The translations under genes were made by a program, and so were the position numbers. Positions 10,936-20,400 of a stretch of DNA of 22,497 nt are shown piece by piece; the stretch's first letter is position 1, and each line of letters opens with the position of its first letter. The notes beneath the pieces are model-generated. The model did no database searches. It was not told the origin of the DNA and saw only the letters and a program-made list of their open reading frames with translations. Origin of the DNA: Podaxis mareebaensis (taxonomy: Eukaryota > Basidiomycota > Agaricomycetes > Agaricales > Agaricaceae); contig JAEUWP010000567.1 of the NCBI GenBank assembly GCA_018524725.1, positions 1 to 22,497 on the forward strand. Reading direction: 5' to 3'.

Positions 10936-12187
10936 CTACTCCGCTACCAGTTTAGACCCAGAGGCCTTTAGGCTGACAGCGGCCTCTTCAGCGATGGCCT
11001 TGACCACAGTCTGTGCGACGCTCATCAGTCAAGTCGACTCCTTGAGAATTCCATGCGGTCACTAACCTCGGTGGGCTGTAACTCTTTCACTTTTGATACA
11101 CCCTCTCCGGCGAATATAATCTGGTGATCCTTATCTCCACTCTGGATCCTGGCCTTCCTCTCGGCGGCGTCAAGTCCGTCGTTGAACTCCCGAACAATAG
11201 CATTATCAATGCAACGAGCCTCGATTCCGGCAGGCCAAACACCAGGAGGGAACACAATATCAGTCGCAGCGCTACGAGAAGTGGAGTTGGGCCCAGCAGC
11301 GAGCAAGATTTGTTTTACCTCCTCGGACATCATGCACTCTGGTGTGAAGAGGAGACGAGTGCCAAGGACAATGCCGGAAGCACCCGCTTCGAGCAAGGAG
11401 GCCATCTGAGAACCATTCATGATGCCGCCTGCCGCCAAAACTGGGACGTTGTTAGGAACGAGCGGAACTGCCTGTTTTACAAACTCGAGAGTGGGCGGGG
11501 AGTGGATGCTCCCGCGACCGCCGGCTTCAGAGCCTGTCAGAACGGATTTATTGTAAGCACTCTACTACGTTTTCGGAATAGGCGTGTTCTGACCTTGAAC
11601 GATCACAACGTCAACCTTCCACTCGTTGAGGGCGGTTTTGAGCTCATCAAGCGTATTGACGTTCACCAGCACCTTTGTATTGTGACCGGACGCCTTGCTG
11701 TGCTCACGAATTTGGGTTACATATTTGCCGAGATCGTTACCGAATGCGAGCCAGATCCCTGAGACCTTCCTGTCCAAGACTGTCTTGAGACGAGGGTCGT
11801 TTCCAGTGTTGAAACGATCCAAAACCCAGCCCACGAGCCCCATACCTACGAGGGCCTGTTGCTCAGGGTTGAGGCCAGCACGGGCCTGGTCGATCATATC
11901 AGCTAATTTGGGAGCTGGCTCGTTACCTGCCAGCGTCGACATTAAGGTAAGTGGAATGGATTGGAGAGACAAGGCCATCGTACCTGCGCCAAGGAAACCA
12001 ATTCCACCGGCCCTGATAGCGGCGGTTACGAGAGCAGGGGTTGTGGCGTATGCCATTGGTGCAGCGGCGATCGGGGTTGAGATACCTTTGAATGAGCCAA
12101 TGGATCAGATATCAGACTAAAGGCAAAAGCGAAGCATAGTAGCTCACCGAACAGCTTGGTGAATTCGGTGTTGATCTTTGAGGCCAT
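10936..12187 (-). CDS. Nitronate monooxygenase-like FMN enzyme (2-nitropropane dioxygenase family), 4 exons
   Basis: Exons: 12187-12148, 12085-11594, 11533-11067, 11010-10936 (1074 nt, 357 aa, stop TAG). Introns are 62, 60 and 56 nt, all GT..AG, with phases consistent. The protein starts MASKINTEFTKLFGISTPI, then AAAPMAYATTPALVTAAIRAGGIGFLGAG (N-terminal flavin barrel). It continues with WKVDVVIVQGSEAGG across the second intron, VPVLAAGGIMNGSQ (near 207-220, FMN phosphate binding) and GIVLGTRLLFTPE, with a helical C-terminus. The family oxidises alkyl nitronates, using FMN and oxygen. The conserved AGGH motif reads AGGRG here, so the usual active-site His appears to be Arg. The start is the first ATG after the TATA box. 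The gene looks intact, lies in tandem with the SNG1-like gene and is CpG-rich. Confidence 0.9.
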
Positions 12188-12247
12188 GATGAATTGCGTA
12201 GCGGTTGTTTAGAGCGTTGTTCTTTATGCGCTAAACCCATACTAACG

Positions 12248-12256
12248 CCTTTTATA
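12248..12256 (-). promoter_or_regulatory. TATA box of the nitronate monooxygenase-like gene
   Basis: TATAAAAGG on the minus strand, about 60 bp upstream of the ATG at 12187. The spacing leaves a short 5' leader, which suits a fungal TATA promoter. Confidence 0.6.
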
Positions 12257-12719
12257 CTCGTTGCTCATAGTGGAATCAGGGAATCACAGAATTACAACAA
12301 TCGAAGTAACAAGGACCCCGGAGAGGGCGTGTCATGTGCATCACACTTCCGAAGAGCTCTCCGATTAAGCCGACTGTTCGCATCTATTTCGAGGGCTGTA
12401 TTCTTCTTGATTGAGTGTCGTATATATGCTGAACAAGCTTTCCCATCATGAGCCTTAGTATGCTATTCCTGTCGATGTAGCTAGCATCCATGACAAGTCG
12501 TCGCAGTTCTTTAATATAGCCCGAAACACTTCTATTCTTGAGAATTACTTTGTTGGCCTTCTCTGACTGTTTGTACGCTTTCTACATGGATGATTGCCCC
12601 GTATTTTCCCACCATATTGCTTTCTCGCCCGTCAATGATAACGATACTACATGGGGGAGGGGAGCACCGTGATCTAACGACAAGGGACAATCAACATTGC
12701 CTGGACCGAGTGTGACAGG
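12257..12719. other. Upstream region with no gene found
   Basis: Ordinary CpG-containing DNA with no convincing coding frame on either strand. It probably contains regulatory sequence of the nitronate monooxygenase-like gene. The last CpG before the right-hand desert is near 12706. Confidence 0.45.
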
Positions 12720-13175
12720 CTAACAACAGGGTCCAGGACTAAGCCCCAGGTGATAATGAATTGGGCCAGCAGCTTCTCCAATGTTATTTGATGATGACTG
12801 GTAATAAACATGGCTATACTGCTTAACTAGACACTCTTTTGTAACAAATTTTAAGGTTGAAAAGGACCCAGAATTGGTGTGACACTCTGACCTGACCATA
12901 ACAACAGACTTCCTTCATCAGCAAAACATCCAAAACCTGTTATTGACTTGGAGATCTTAAGAAACTCCAACATCATGTTGTGCAAATTAGGTGCTTAAAA
13001 AAATGTTGGCTCTCAGGATACTAAGCAGATGAATTGGTGTACTGAGAATGCCAGATAAAAAATGTCTTTGTGAGATACTGGCTAATGGGGTAAAATCATG
13101 CTGGTGAGATGACTGACATGCTACCATCATCTGTGGAACAATGCCATATTGAACCATCATTATCAATACATGGCT

Positions 13176-13300
13176 ATCATAGACCCATCATTGTGAGCCC
13201 CTGCCATCATAGACCCATCATTGTGAGCACCTACCATCATAGACCCATCATTGTGAGCACCTACCATCACAGACCCATCATAATGAGTACTTACCATCAT
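13176..13300. repeat. 30-bp tandem repeat (minisatellite), about 4.2 copies
   Basis: Units start at 13176, 13206, 13236 and 13266, with a partial copy at 13296. The unit begins atcatagacccatcattgtg and ends cacctacc. Units 2 and 3 agree almost completely, unit 1 differs at a few bases and unit 4 is the most diverged. Because 30 is a multiple of three, a decapeptide repeat (IVSTYHHRPI) appears in one frame, but there is no sign that it is translated. Confidence 0.9.
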
Positions 13301-13479
13301 TTAGGTATCTTTTTGATGATCTTACCATTGTTAAGGGGCTAGGATTGAATATTTTGAAGTGCAAAAGGGAGCCTCTGTGTATTGAGAAAGGACTCACAAG
13401 GACTTAGAACTGACTTCTCCTTCTGATAAAGATGAAGTGGGTAATGGGATATATGTTTTAATGATACAAAGCCTAACAA

Positions 13480-13550
13480 GACCTGATAGCTCAACTGGGT
13501 GAATGTCTGACCTCTTCCAGGAGGTCCTAGGTTCAAGTCCTGCTCTGGCT
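13480..13550 (+). repeat. tRNA-derived sequence (SINE head or tRNA relic) with Pol III A and B boxes
   Basis: A-box-like tagctcaactgg at 13487-13498 and B-box-like ggttcaagtcc at 13530-13540, with tRNA-like spacing. If base 13480 is position 1, five of seven acceptor pairs form (counting one G-T), and the three inner T-stem pairs form. The B box differs from the consensus GGTTCGANTCC at CG to CA, again a CpG change. The anticodon arm is poor, so this is not a working tRNA. A related ggttctgggctcaagcc followed by T8 lies at 13605-13629, which may be the remainder of a SINE. Confidence 0.5.
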
Positions 13551-14427
13551 GAAATCAATAGAGCCTACAACCTCACTAGGTGTGTGTTGGGGTGACTTTC
13601 CAGAAGGTTCTGGGCTCAAGCCTTTTTTTTCTGTAAATGTTGATGTTGCAATGATGATAAGCCTGGTATACATACTTCTGACATGATGGGAGTACCTGGT
13701 ATACTCCTGACATGGTGGGACCATCTTGTATTCATTCCCCAATATGGTAAGCTCATGCAAGATTGGGTATGTATGTATTCAAATTTGACAGAGGCCTTGA
13801 CTTGTAGTGTTTGGACATGAATTGTAGTCCTTATCCTGATTTGTATAGCCTTAACAGATCTGAGCCCTTTTGCTGATGTTGTTGCCATGACTTTGGACAA
13901 TTTAACAACAAAAATCACTGACTGTGATGTGATATGTCATTATATTAAAAGTAGGTACAGTATCACCAGCATGCATGGAAAGGTGCAATTCTTCAAGAAG
14001 CTGTTTCCATTTAGATCTAGTCACCTTTCCTCAATTTTCAATCTTTGTGACTATGAATATTACATGACCTTCTAGTGAGGAAAACCCTGTGCCCAAGTCC
14101 TAGACTTGATAGTGTGTTATCCTCATGTTTACACTCTGCTATACATGAGCTGTATAATTTTTGGAACACCCTATACCTTCAAGGTATATTTGCTAGAATT
14201 GTTTCACCTTATGACTTGTAGTTAGAGTTCTATTACTCCTTCAGTCATTGTCTTTATAATACAAGCACATTGTAGAAATGTTTCTTGCTTCTAATGATTC
14301 CTTCACCTTGAGATAGAGTCATGTTATTTCTCTGGTTGACCACATGTTCTAAGTACAACATTGTATGCACACCTTTTATGCCCTAGAACCTGGTGTTCTT
14401 TCTCTTACCCTATGCCCAGTACCACTG

Positions 14428-14435
14428 TATATAAA
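14428..14435 (+). promoter_or_regulatory. Candidate LTR TATA box (copia-type element)
   Basis: tatataaa, about 225 bp before the putative LTR end (..ttctca at 14654-14659). The position suits the U3/R region of a 5' LTR. The LTR's own left end was not identified. Confidence 0.35.
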
Positions 14436-14661
14436 CTACATATAATTAGCATACTTTCTTCACTGGAATTCACTTCCTTGTCTGCTTGACTATAGCGGCT
14501 CAGAACATCCTTGACTCCTTTATCAATATTGCCAATCCCACCTATTTACTTCATTGTCAATACCAAGCTCATACTCCATTCTTCCATATTCCTCTATTTT
14601 GTGAGTAACTGGTTTACTCTCCACTGCCTAATATTGTTATAGCAGCAACCCTGTTCTCATT

Positions 14662-14677
14662 GGTTTATGGGCCCTGA
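14662..14677 (+). other. Candidate primer-binding site, half-tRNA (initiator Met) type
   Basis: ggtttatgggccctga closely resembles the copia-class site complementary to the anticodon-side internal fragment of initiator tRNA-Met (GGTTATGGGCCC...), with one extra T. It lies just after a ..CA LTR-like end (14659) and about 110 bp before the copia-like gag frame, the expected place. Confidence 0.5.
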
Positions 14678-14787
14678 GACTCTCCTAATAGAGGATATCT
14701 CTCCTGACTATCTGGGATAGAGATAAAGACATCTTTGGACTAACCCTTAACCATTTTACTTTAGCTGTCTTAGGACATTTTCTGATC

Positions 14788-15345
14788 ATACCCCAGTTTC
14801 CTACTCCAGCTGACTTTCTCAAAGCTAACTCACTTGAAGAAAAGAACATAGCTGCTTTTATTTCTGCATCCACTCTCCCTAAGCTCAAAGGCCCCTCTAA
14901 CTACAAGTTCTGGGCTTGATGTGTACAGGATGCCTTATCTCTGATCACTGTCACCAGTTCCACTGAATCCAGTTAGACTAAAACAGAAGGCTCTAACACT
15001 GTACTGGGATCTGATGCAGGGGAGACTGCAAGGCAATTGCAGATGGGTGCTGCCACATTCTCTGTTATTAATAACTCCTTGCCTGATTCCATGTTGTTAC
15101 ATGGCAAGGACTCCCCAGCACAACTTTGGGCATACCTTAAACAAGAGTTTGGCACTTTAGGACTGGCACATATTTATGGGTTGTTCTCTAGGGCCATGAG
15201 GAAAAGGATAACTGGCAAATATGATATTGCTATTGACATGGTTGAATTATCTTCCCTCTTTTCTCAACTCAAAGATGCCAAGGTAAAAATTCCCAAGATG
15301 GGGTTAAGGGTGTACTCAGTAGTGGTATTCTCTAGAGCTCCATGA
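14788..15345 (+). pseudogene. Copia-type gag relic
   Basis: One frame from about 14788 to 15345 reads ADFLKANSLEEKNIAAF, LPKLKGPSNYKFWA, then MGAATFSVINNSLPDSMLL, DSPAQLWAYLKQEF and MRKRITGKYDIAIDMVELS. This has the layout of Ty1/copia gag: a 'W' anchor after a G-x-NY motif, then the A-x-x-LW..L block. In-frame stops are TGA 14917-14919 and a TAG near 14970. It is truncated at about 15345, where the next relic on the opposite strand begins, and no protease, integrase or RT follows. It lies directly downstream of the primer-binding-site candidate. Confidence 0.6.
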
Positions 15346-15419
15346 TTGTGAGGAATGGGTTTAGGAAATGAGGGTGAAAGTGTCTTCATATAGAAGGTTC
15401 TGTTGTCCTCACTGCCCAA

Positions 15420-16839
15420 GAGTCAGAGTGTTGGCAAGAAACCAGACTTGCTTTTTGGCTTCTTCATATGTGGGACCATGAACAGGGGATTGACAGTGAG
15501 AGGGAATGACAGGAGTCTGAGGATGTTGAATACATTGCTATGAATGGTGATTCCATCCTTGACAAAATCTCCACATGTGATTCAGGCAGTCAGAGGCAAT
15601 ATGTCCTACTCCAAGACAAAGCCAACATCCTTGTGCATACACCTTCAGAAGATTGGGAGGAAGGAGTTTAGTGATGGTAAGAGGGAGTGGGCATTGTTGA
15701 ATGTGGCATTCCCAATTGGGGTATTTGGTGATAGGGTTCATTTCACCTTGCAAGGTCAGGACATTTATGAGGGTTGGTAAGTTCAGGTAGGTGGCAATGT
15801 TGGGCTTCTATTTGACTGGAGCCTTAGCTTGAGACTGAAGGGTCTCTGGGATGAAGGAGTCAGTTCATGCTCAATGGAAGTAAGCTTTTCCCTTAGCAAT
15901 GAGGATTCCTTGATCTTGTTGATATTGCCAGGGACAGGTCTCTGGTGTAATTTGTGTTCAGCTTCCAGTATCTGTTGTACTGGACTCTCAAGACTGAGAT
16001 ACTTGATCCATCTCTGTACATTAGGTGTGAGTGGAGGAGGAGGGTTTTGAGGGGGAAGTGTGTCTTGTGGTGTAGTTATCCCCATACTGTTGGAGTGAAG
16101 TGATGAAGGTGGGGGTTTCTGTGGACAAGGTGGCAGTGAGGAAGGTACATGCCTGTCAGACAAGGTTCTTCACATATTGGACCTGGTGCTGAGTTCTATA
16201 CTATGAAGTGACATTGTAGATGGGTTGTGATGCTCAGACAGCAGCATCTCAGAAGTTGAACCAAAGTTTGTCTCCTGGTTCAGGAGCAGGTGGGTTCCAA
16301 CTTCTTGGATTAGTTGTGGTGAGTACATCTGGGGCACTGGGGTATCTAGCTGCCTGGGTGAGTGCTGTAGCAGTTGGATAGATATTATTTGAGGGGTTAT
16401 ATGGATTGGGGAGATGGGGAGGATTTCCAGATGATTGTGAGACCAACACTCAATGGTGTTGTCTTGATGGATTACTATCTGGGTTCCTTTGGGGAACAGT
16501 GGTAAGGGCTTGCCAAAGGAAACTTTGACAGTTTTCATCTTCTGGAATGCTTGCTGTATGGTTTGGAAGATTGGCATGCAGTGGATCAGAGGTAGGCATC
16601 ATAGATGGTTGAGAAATGAATGCATGTTGGTGGAATGGGTTGGTACTGGTAATAGGTGATGGTTTGTTCTGGATGGTAGCAAACTCAAGGTGGTCTGAGG
16701 GAGATGTTGTGACATAGTCACTATCAGTTCCTCTGGTTGGAGAGCCTCTGTGGAGGAGCTCTGTGAAACTTTCTGTTCATGATACTGTCAGCTTGATAGC
16801 AGCATAGTCATTGACAGAGAAGGAGCGAGCATTGGACAT
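15420..16839 (-). pseudogene. Gag-like relic with CCHC zinc knuckle
   Basis: The frame starts at ATG 16839 (MSNARSFSVNDYAAIKLTVS) and shows a proline-rich middle (NPPHLPNPYNPSNN; later QNPPPPLTPNVQRWIKYL and a charged stretch KIKESSLLREKL). Its C-terminal knuckle is CWLCLGVGHIASDC (CX2CX4HX4C, near 15570-15650). Many TGA stops and at least one frame change disrupt it. Zinc knuckles of this form bind nucleic acid in retroelement gag proteins. The family is not recognised beyond that. It follows a chromodomain relic on the same strand, overlapping it by 32 nt. Confidence 0.55.
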
Positions 16840-17115
16840 GGGTAGGTTTGGAAGTAGATGGTTTTTGGAATGGGGGAATGAAATGTCTCTTCTTATATTC
16901 TACCAAGATTCTTGCAGCATTCCTTGTCAAGTTTTCTTCATCTTCCCAAGTGTTGTCTGAATTCAGATAACCTTTCCAATGGACAAGATAGGCAGTTCAG
17001 CTTTGGTGAAGTCTGTGGTTAATAATAGATTTAATTTCATACTCTTCTTCTCTGTCTATTAATTCCAGTTGAGAAGGTTTGGGTTCAGTGAGGTTCTGGT
17101 CTGTCTTCTTGTATT

Positions 17116-17116
<1 letters not shown>
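16808..17116 (-). pseudogene. Chromodomain relic (likely Ty3/gypsy chromovirus integrase tail)
   Basis: The minus-strand frame reads EEEYEIKSIINHR, a TGA, then TAYLVHWKGYLNSDNTWEDE and NLTRNAARILVEYKKR. This is a typical chromodomain with the aromatic/WKGY..TWE core. In chromoviruses the domain sits at the C-terminus of integrase and directs insertion to heterochromatin marks. The 5' side is cut at 17116 by the young LINE's A28 tail. The frame ends at TGA 16808-16810, overlapping the start of the gag-like frame. The in-frame TGA sits where an Arg-rich stretch is usual. Confidence 0.75.
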
Positions 17117-17149
<33 letters not shown>

Positions 17150-17403
17150 GATGTTTATTGCAATAGAACTAGCTACTACAAATGGGTGCACGATAGCAGT
17201 CCCAATACCAAAACCAGAGAGAGAAAAGGAAAAAGAAAAGGAGAAGACAGCTAAGATATAGGATATGTAGGAGTAACGAAACAATGCTAGAGATGTGAGA
17301 TGAGAAGAGAGTAGAAGCTAACTTATCAAGACACAAAAAGGGGGAGATGATTTAGAAGTGGAAGAGGAGGGGGAAGTGGGGAGCTAGCTATAGGAAAAGA
17401 CCT

Positions 17404-20400
17404 TCAGTGAACATCCAGGACTCTGTTTCTTGCAAGTCACTCTCTATGGTTGAGGTGGTGGGTGGCAAACTCCTCTTGGGTGATGGGTCCTTGGATCTGG
17501 TCAGTGAATGAGAATGCCATGGGATTTTGGTCAAGAAATTGAATGACCCAATAGAAGCTATCATGGGCTCCTACTGGGTAGCGAAAACAGGGGCAGTCAT
17601 CAAGGATGTGATTGTGAGTTTCTAGTGGCTCGCTGCATGGACAGGAGGTGATGTGGTGCCCAGAAAAGAAGTGCTGTTGGAAGGCACCAATAGGCATGTG
17701 ATTGGTGACACATCATGTGAAGCATGCACATAAGTTGGCATTCTTTCTGAGGGGTGAGTTGAGCCAAGTTCTGCCTTTGGCATACTTGGGTTGGAGGGGC
17801 TGCTCAGTGGGGTTGAGTAATGGGAGCCATGAATGGCTGTGATAGGCTGGTTCATTCATGCATTGTTGCCAGAGGGATAGGCATTTTTGTATGTAGTGTT
17901 TGCAAATGAATCTGAGGGATGTGCAGATTGGTTGACGATGCAGGTTAGGAAGGCAGAGTGATTTCACTAAGGTGTGTGCCTTGTGATGAATGGACCAGTT
18001 GGCAGACAATGGGATGGACCAGAAATGGACATGGTTGAGGGGAGAGGAAGAAAGCCAGGAATGGAGGAGAGGTGTGACCACAATGGAGTCCAGATATGTG
18101 CTGTGGGGCCTGTAAGAGAATAAAAGCTTAGCAGAAGAAATTGAGTCCATAAAAACTACAATTGAAGAGGTGTTGAGAGATTGAGAAGAGGAAATAGCAG
18201 AGAAGAGTCCAAGATGTAAGGTGTATGACTCAGAGTCAGATGTGGTTACTTCACCACAAGGGTGGACTGCAGAAGAAAGAATGTCCAATTCAGAAGAATT
18301 AAAAACTAAGAAAGCAGAAGTGGTGGAGAGGGTAGAATTAGTGGGAACGGAGCCATCGGTAGCTACTAGAAGGGAGACAGGGGAGGAGAAGGCAAGGTCT
18401 CATGTGTGGGAAGCATTGGCAATGTGAAGAGCCATGGCACCTTCTTTCGAAGGGTCAGGGCATTCAATGAATTTAATTTGATTGCCAAACAAGTCCAGCA
18501 GGTGCTGACCAGGTTTGGCACTGGGGTGGAGGTGCTGGAATTGGTCTGTGACCAATTGGGCATCTGAGATGAAGTCTAGCACTGTTGAGTGCTGCTTGGT
18601 TTGGTGTGCATCTAACAGGTTGACTTCACAAGTGAGGAGCTTGAGGGGGTGGGAGGGAGGAAGGGTGTGAAAGCAGAGGGAGCACCACTTGGCGAGCTTG
18701 AATAGATGGAGTTGGATGGGGATGAGTCTGGCTATGGTCTTGACTCCCCCTGAGGGAGTAGTGCAGAACATGCCCATAATCCATAAGGCTGCTTGTCGTT
18801 ACATGTGTTAAAGGGACTTGATGAGTCTGCAATATCGAGCATTGTGGTTAAACCATAGGTGGAAACCATATATGGCAATAGGAATGACACAAGAACAATA
18901 TAGAAGTCGTTTGTGTAGAGGGGAAAGACTGCGGATGGAATTGCCTAACATCCACATGCAGTGGACAGTGGAGAGAGCCTTGGTGGAATAAAACTGGATG
19001 TGTTCTTTGAAGGAAAGGCTCCTGTCGAACCAGAAGCCAAGGTATCGAAGGTAGGGTTTTGGTCGGATGGTTAGGGAGTCATCAATAATGATGGGGGGAT
19101 TGGGTTCATGGGATGGTCAATTGGAGAAATGGAAGGCCTCAGTTTTATCTCTCTCAAGAACAAAGCTGAGGCAGTGGAGGTAGTCTTTGCAGTTCTTGTA
19201 GACCTGTGACAAAAGACAGCAGTTAGTAGAGAAAGAGTCTGATTGAATGATAATAAGTCCATCATTGACAAAAGAGACTATTTTACAACAAGGGTTGTTG
19301 GAAAATTTGAACATGAATGGAGAAAGTGAGAGGGCAGTGAGGATAGGGGAGAGAGCAGAGCCTTGGCCAATGCCAACAGAAGCTGGGAATCTAGGGGAAA
19401 GTTTATTGTTCCAAGAGTAGGTAGTGAAGTGATTTTTTAAATAATCGGAAAAGAAAGAAATGAGGTGGGAGTTGAAGCCTTGATGGCAGAGGGTGGAAAT
19501 GAGGATGGAATGATTGGTGGAGGGGAAGAATTGTGCCATGGTGAATGCAATGACACTTGTCTTGAGTTTTCATTGCCAACCTGTGCATACAAGGTGAGTG
19601 ACATATATGCCAGTGTCTTCAGTAGAGCACTGGATTATTCCTCCAAATTGGAGGGGGTGTACAAGATTGAATTGGGATGCTTCAAACTGCATTCTTGCAG
19701 AGATCATCTTTTTGATCAACTTACTGAACGTGTTGAGTAGGACTATGGGCCGGAACATCTTTGGAGTGGAGTAGTGGGGTTTGTTGGGTTTGGGGATAAT
19801 GACAGAAGTGGAATGTTTGAAGTGTTCCAGCCATGTGGAGAATTCAATGCATTTGGAGGCAAAGAGAAGGAAGTTTGATCTGAAGATGTCATTGGATGTC
19901 AGGTGTTTGATGTGAGCCCAAGATAAATGATCTGGGCCTGGGGCAGAAGAGTTGGTGCAGGGGTTAAGGGCATCAAAAAGCTCAGCATGGGAGAAGGGGA
20001 GCCAGGAGCATTCCTGGTGGGTGTCAAGAGACTCTATGGCACTTGAGTCCACAGGTCGGTCAGAAGCAGAATTGTATGAGGAATTGAGTGCATGCCAGAG
20101 GTCATCTAGCTCATTGCAACTCTTCCTGTTGAAGGTGATGGATTGGGAAGGGGGGAGATTTTGCTTGCTGACCCAGGACATGAGGTCCCAAGGGCAACAG
20201 TCTTCTTCTGCAATGTCCTTGACTTTCTTGTCGAAAAATGCACATTTTGCTTGGCAGGTGGTGTGTCGAAATTTGGTCCAGTTTGACTTGGACTTGTGGG
20301 TTTGGAATGCTCTGAGGGCAGCAGAACACTGGGGATTCCACCAAGGCTTGGATTTAGTACAGATATGGACAAGTTTGACATTGGACTGCCATTCTTGGGA

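Larger units (their letters stand above)
12720..17116. other. CpG desert, right block
   Basis: By eye, CpG occurs only at 14496-14497 and 16826-16827 in 4.4 kb. The block holds a minisatellite, tRNA-like sequence, copia and chromodomain relics. Bases 12720-13175 and 13640-14420 contain nothing I can assign; their CpG loss suggests degraded repeat DNA. A possible LTR-like start (tgtgacactctgacc near 12879) could not be paired with a second copy. Confidence 0.85.

Noticed and set aside
11124..12120. Plus-strand open frames over the nitronate monooxygenase-like gene
   Set aside because: They are antisense shadows; the minus strand carries family motifs and consistent splice sites.
12700..12895. 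LTR pair suggested by gtgtgacaggctaacaacag and gtgtgacactctgacc
   Set aside because: Similarity stops after a few bases and no matching far LTR end was found.
13176..13300. CRISPR array
   Set aside because: The 30-bp units are directly adjacent with no spacers, and the DNA is eukaryotic.
13480..13550. Functional tRNA gene
   Set aside because: Anticodon arm and parts of the acceptor and T stems do not pair, and no T33-anticodon loop can be placed.
13620..13660. LINE 3' tail fragment (T8 then aaatgttgatgttgcaat) left of 13660
   Set aside because: Resemblance to the LINE terminus needs gaps over about 20 bases and does not extend further; too weak to call.
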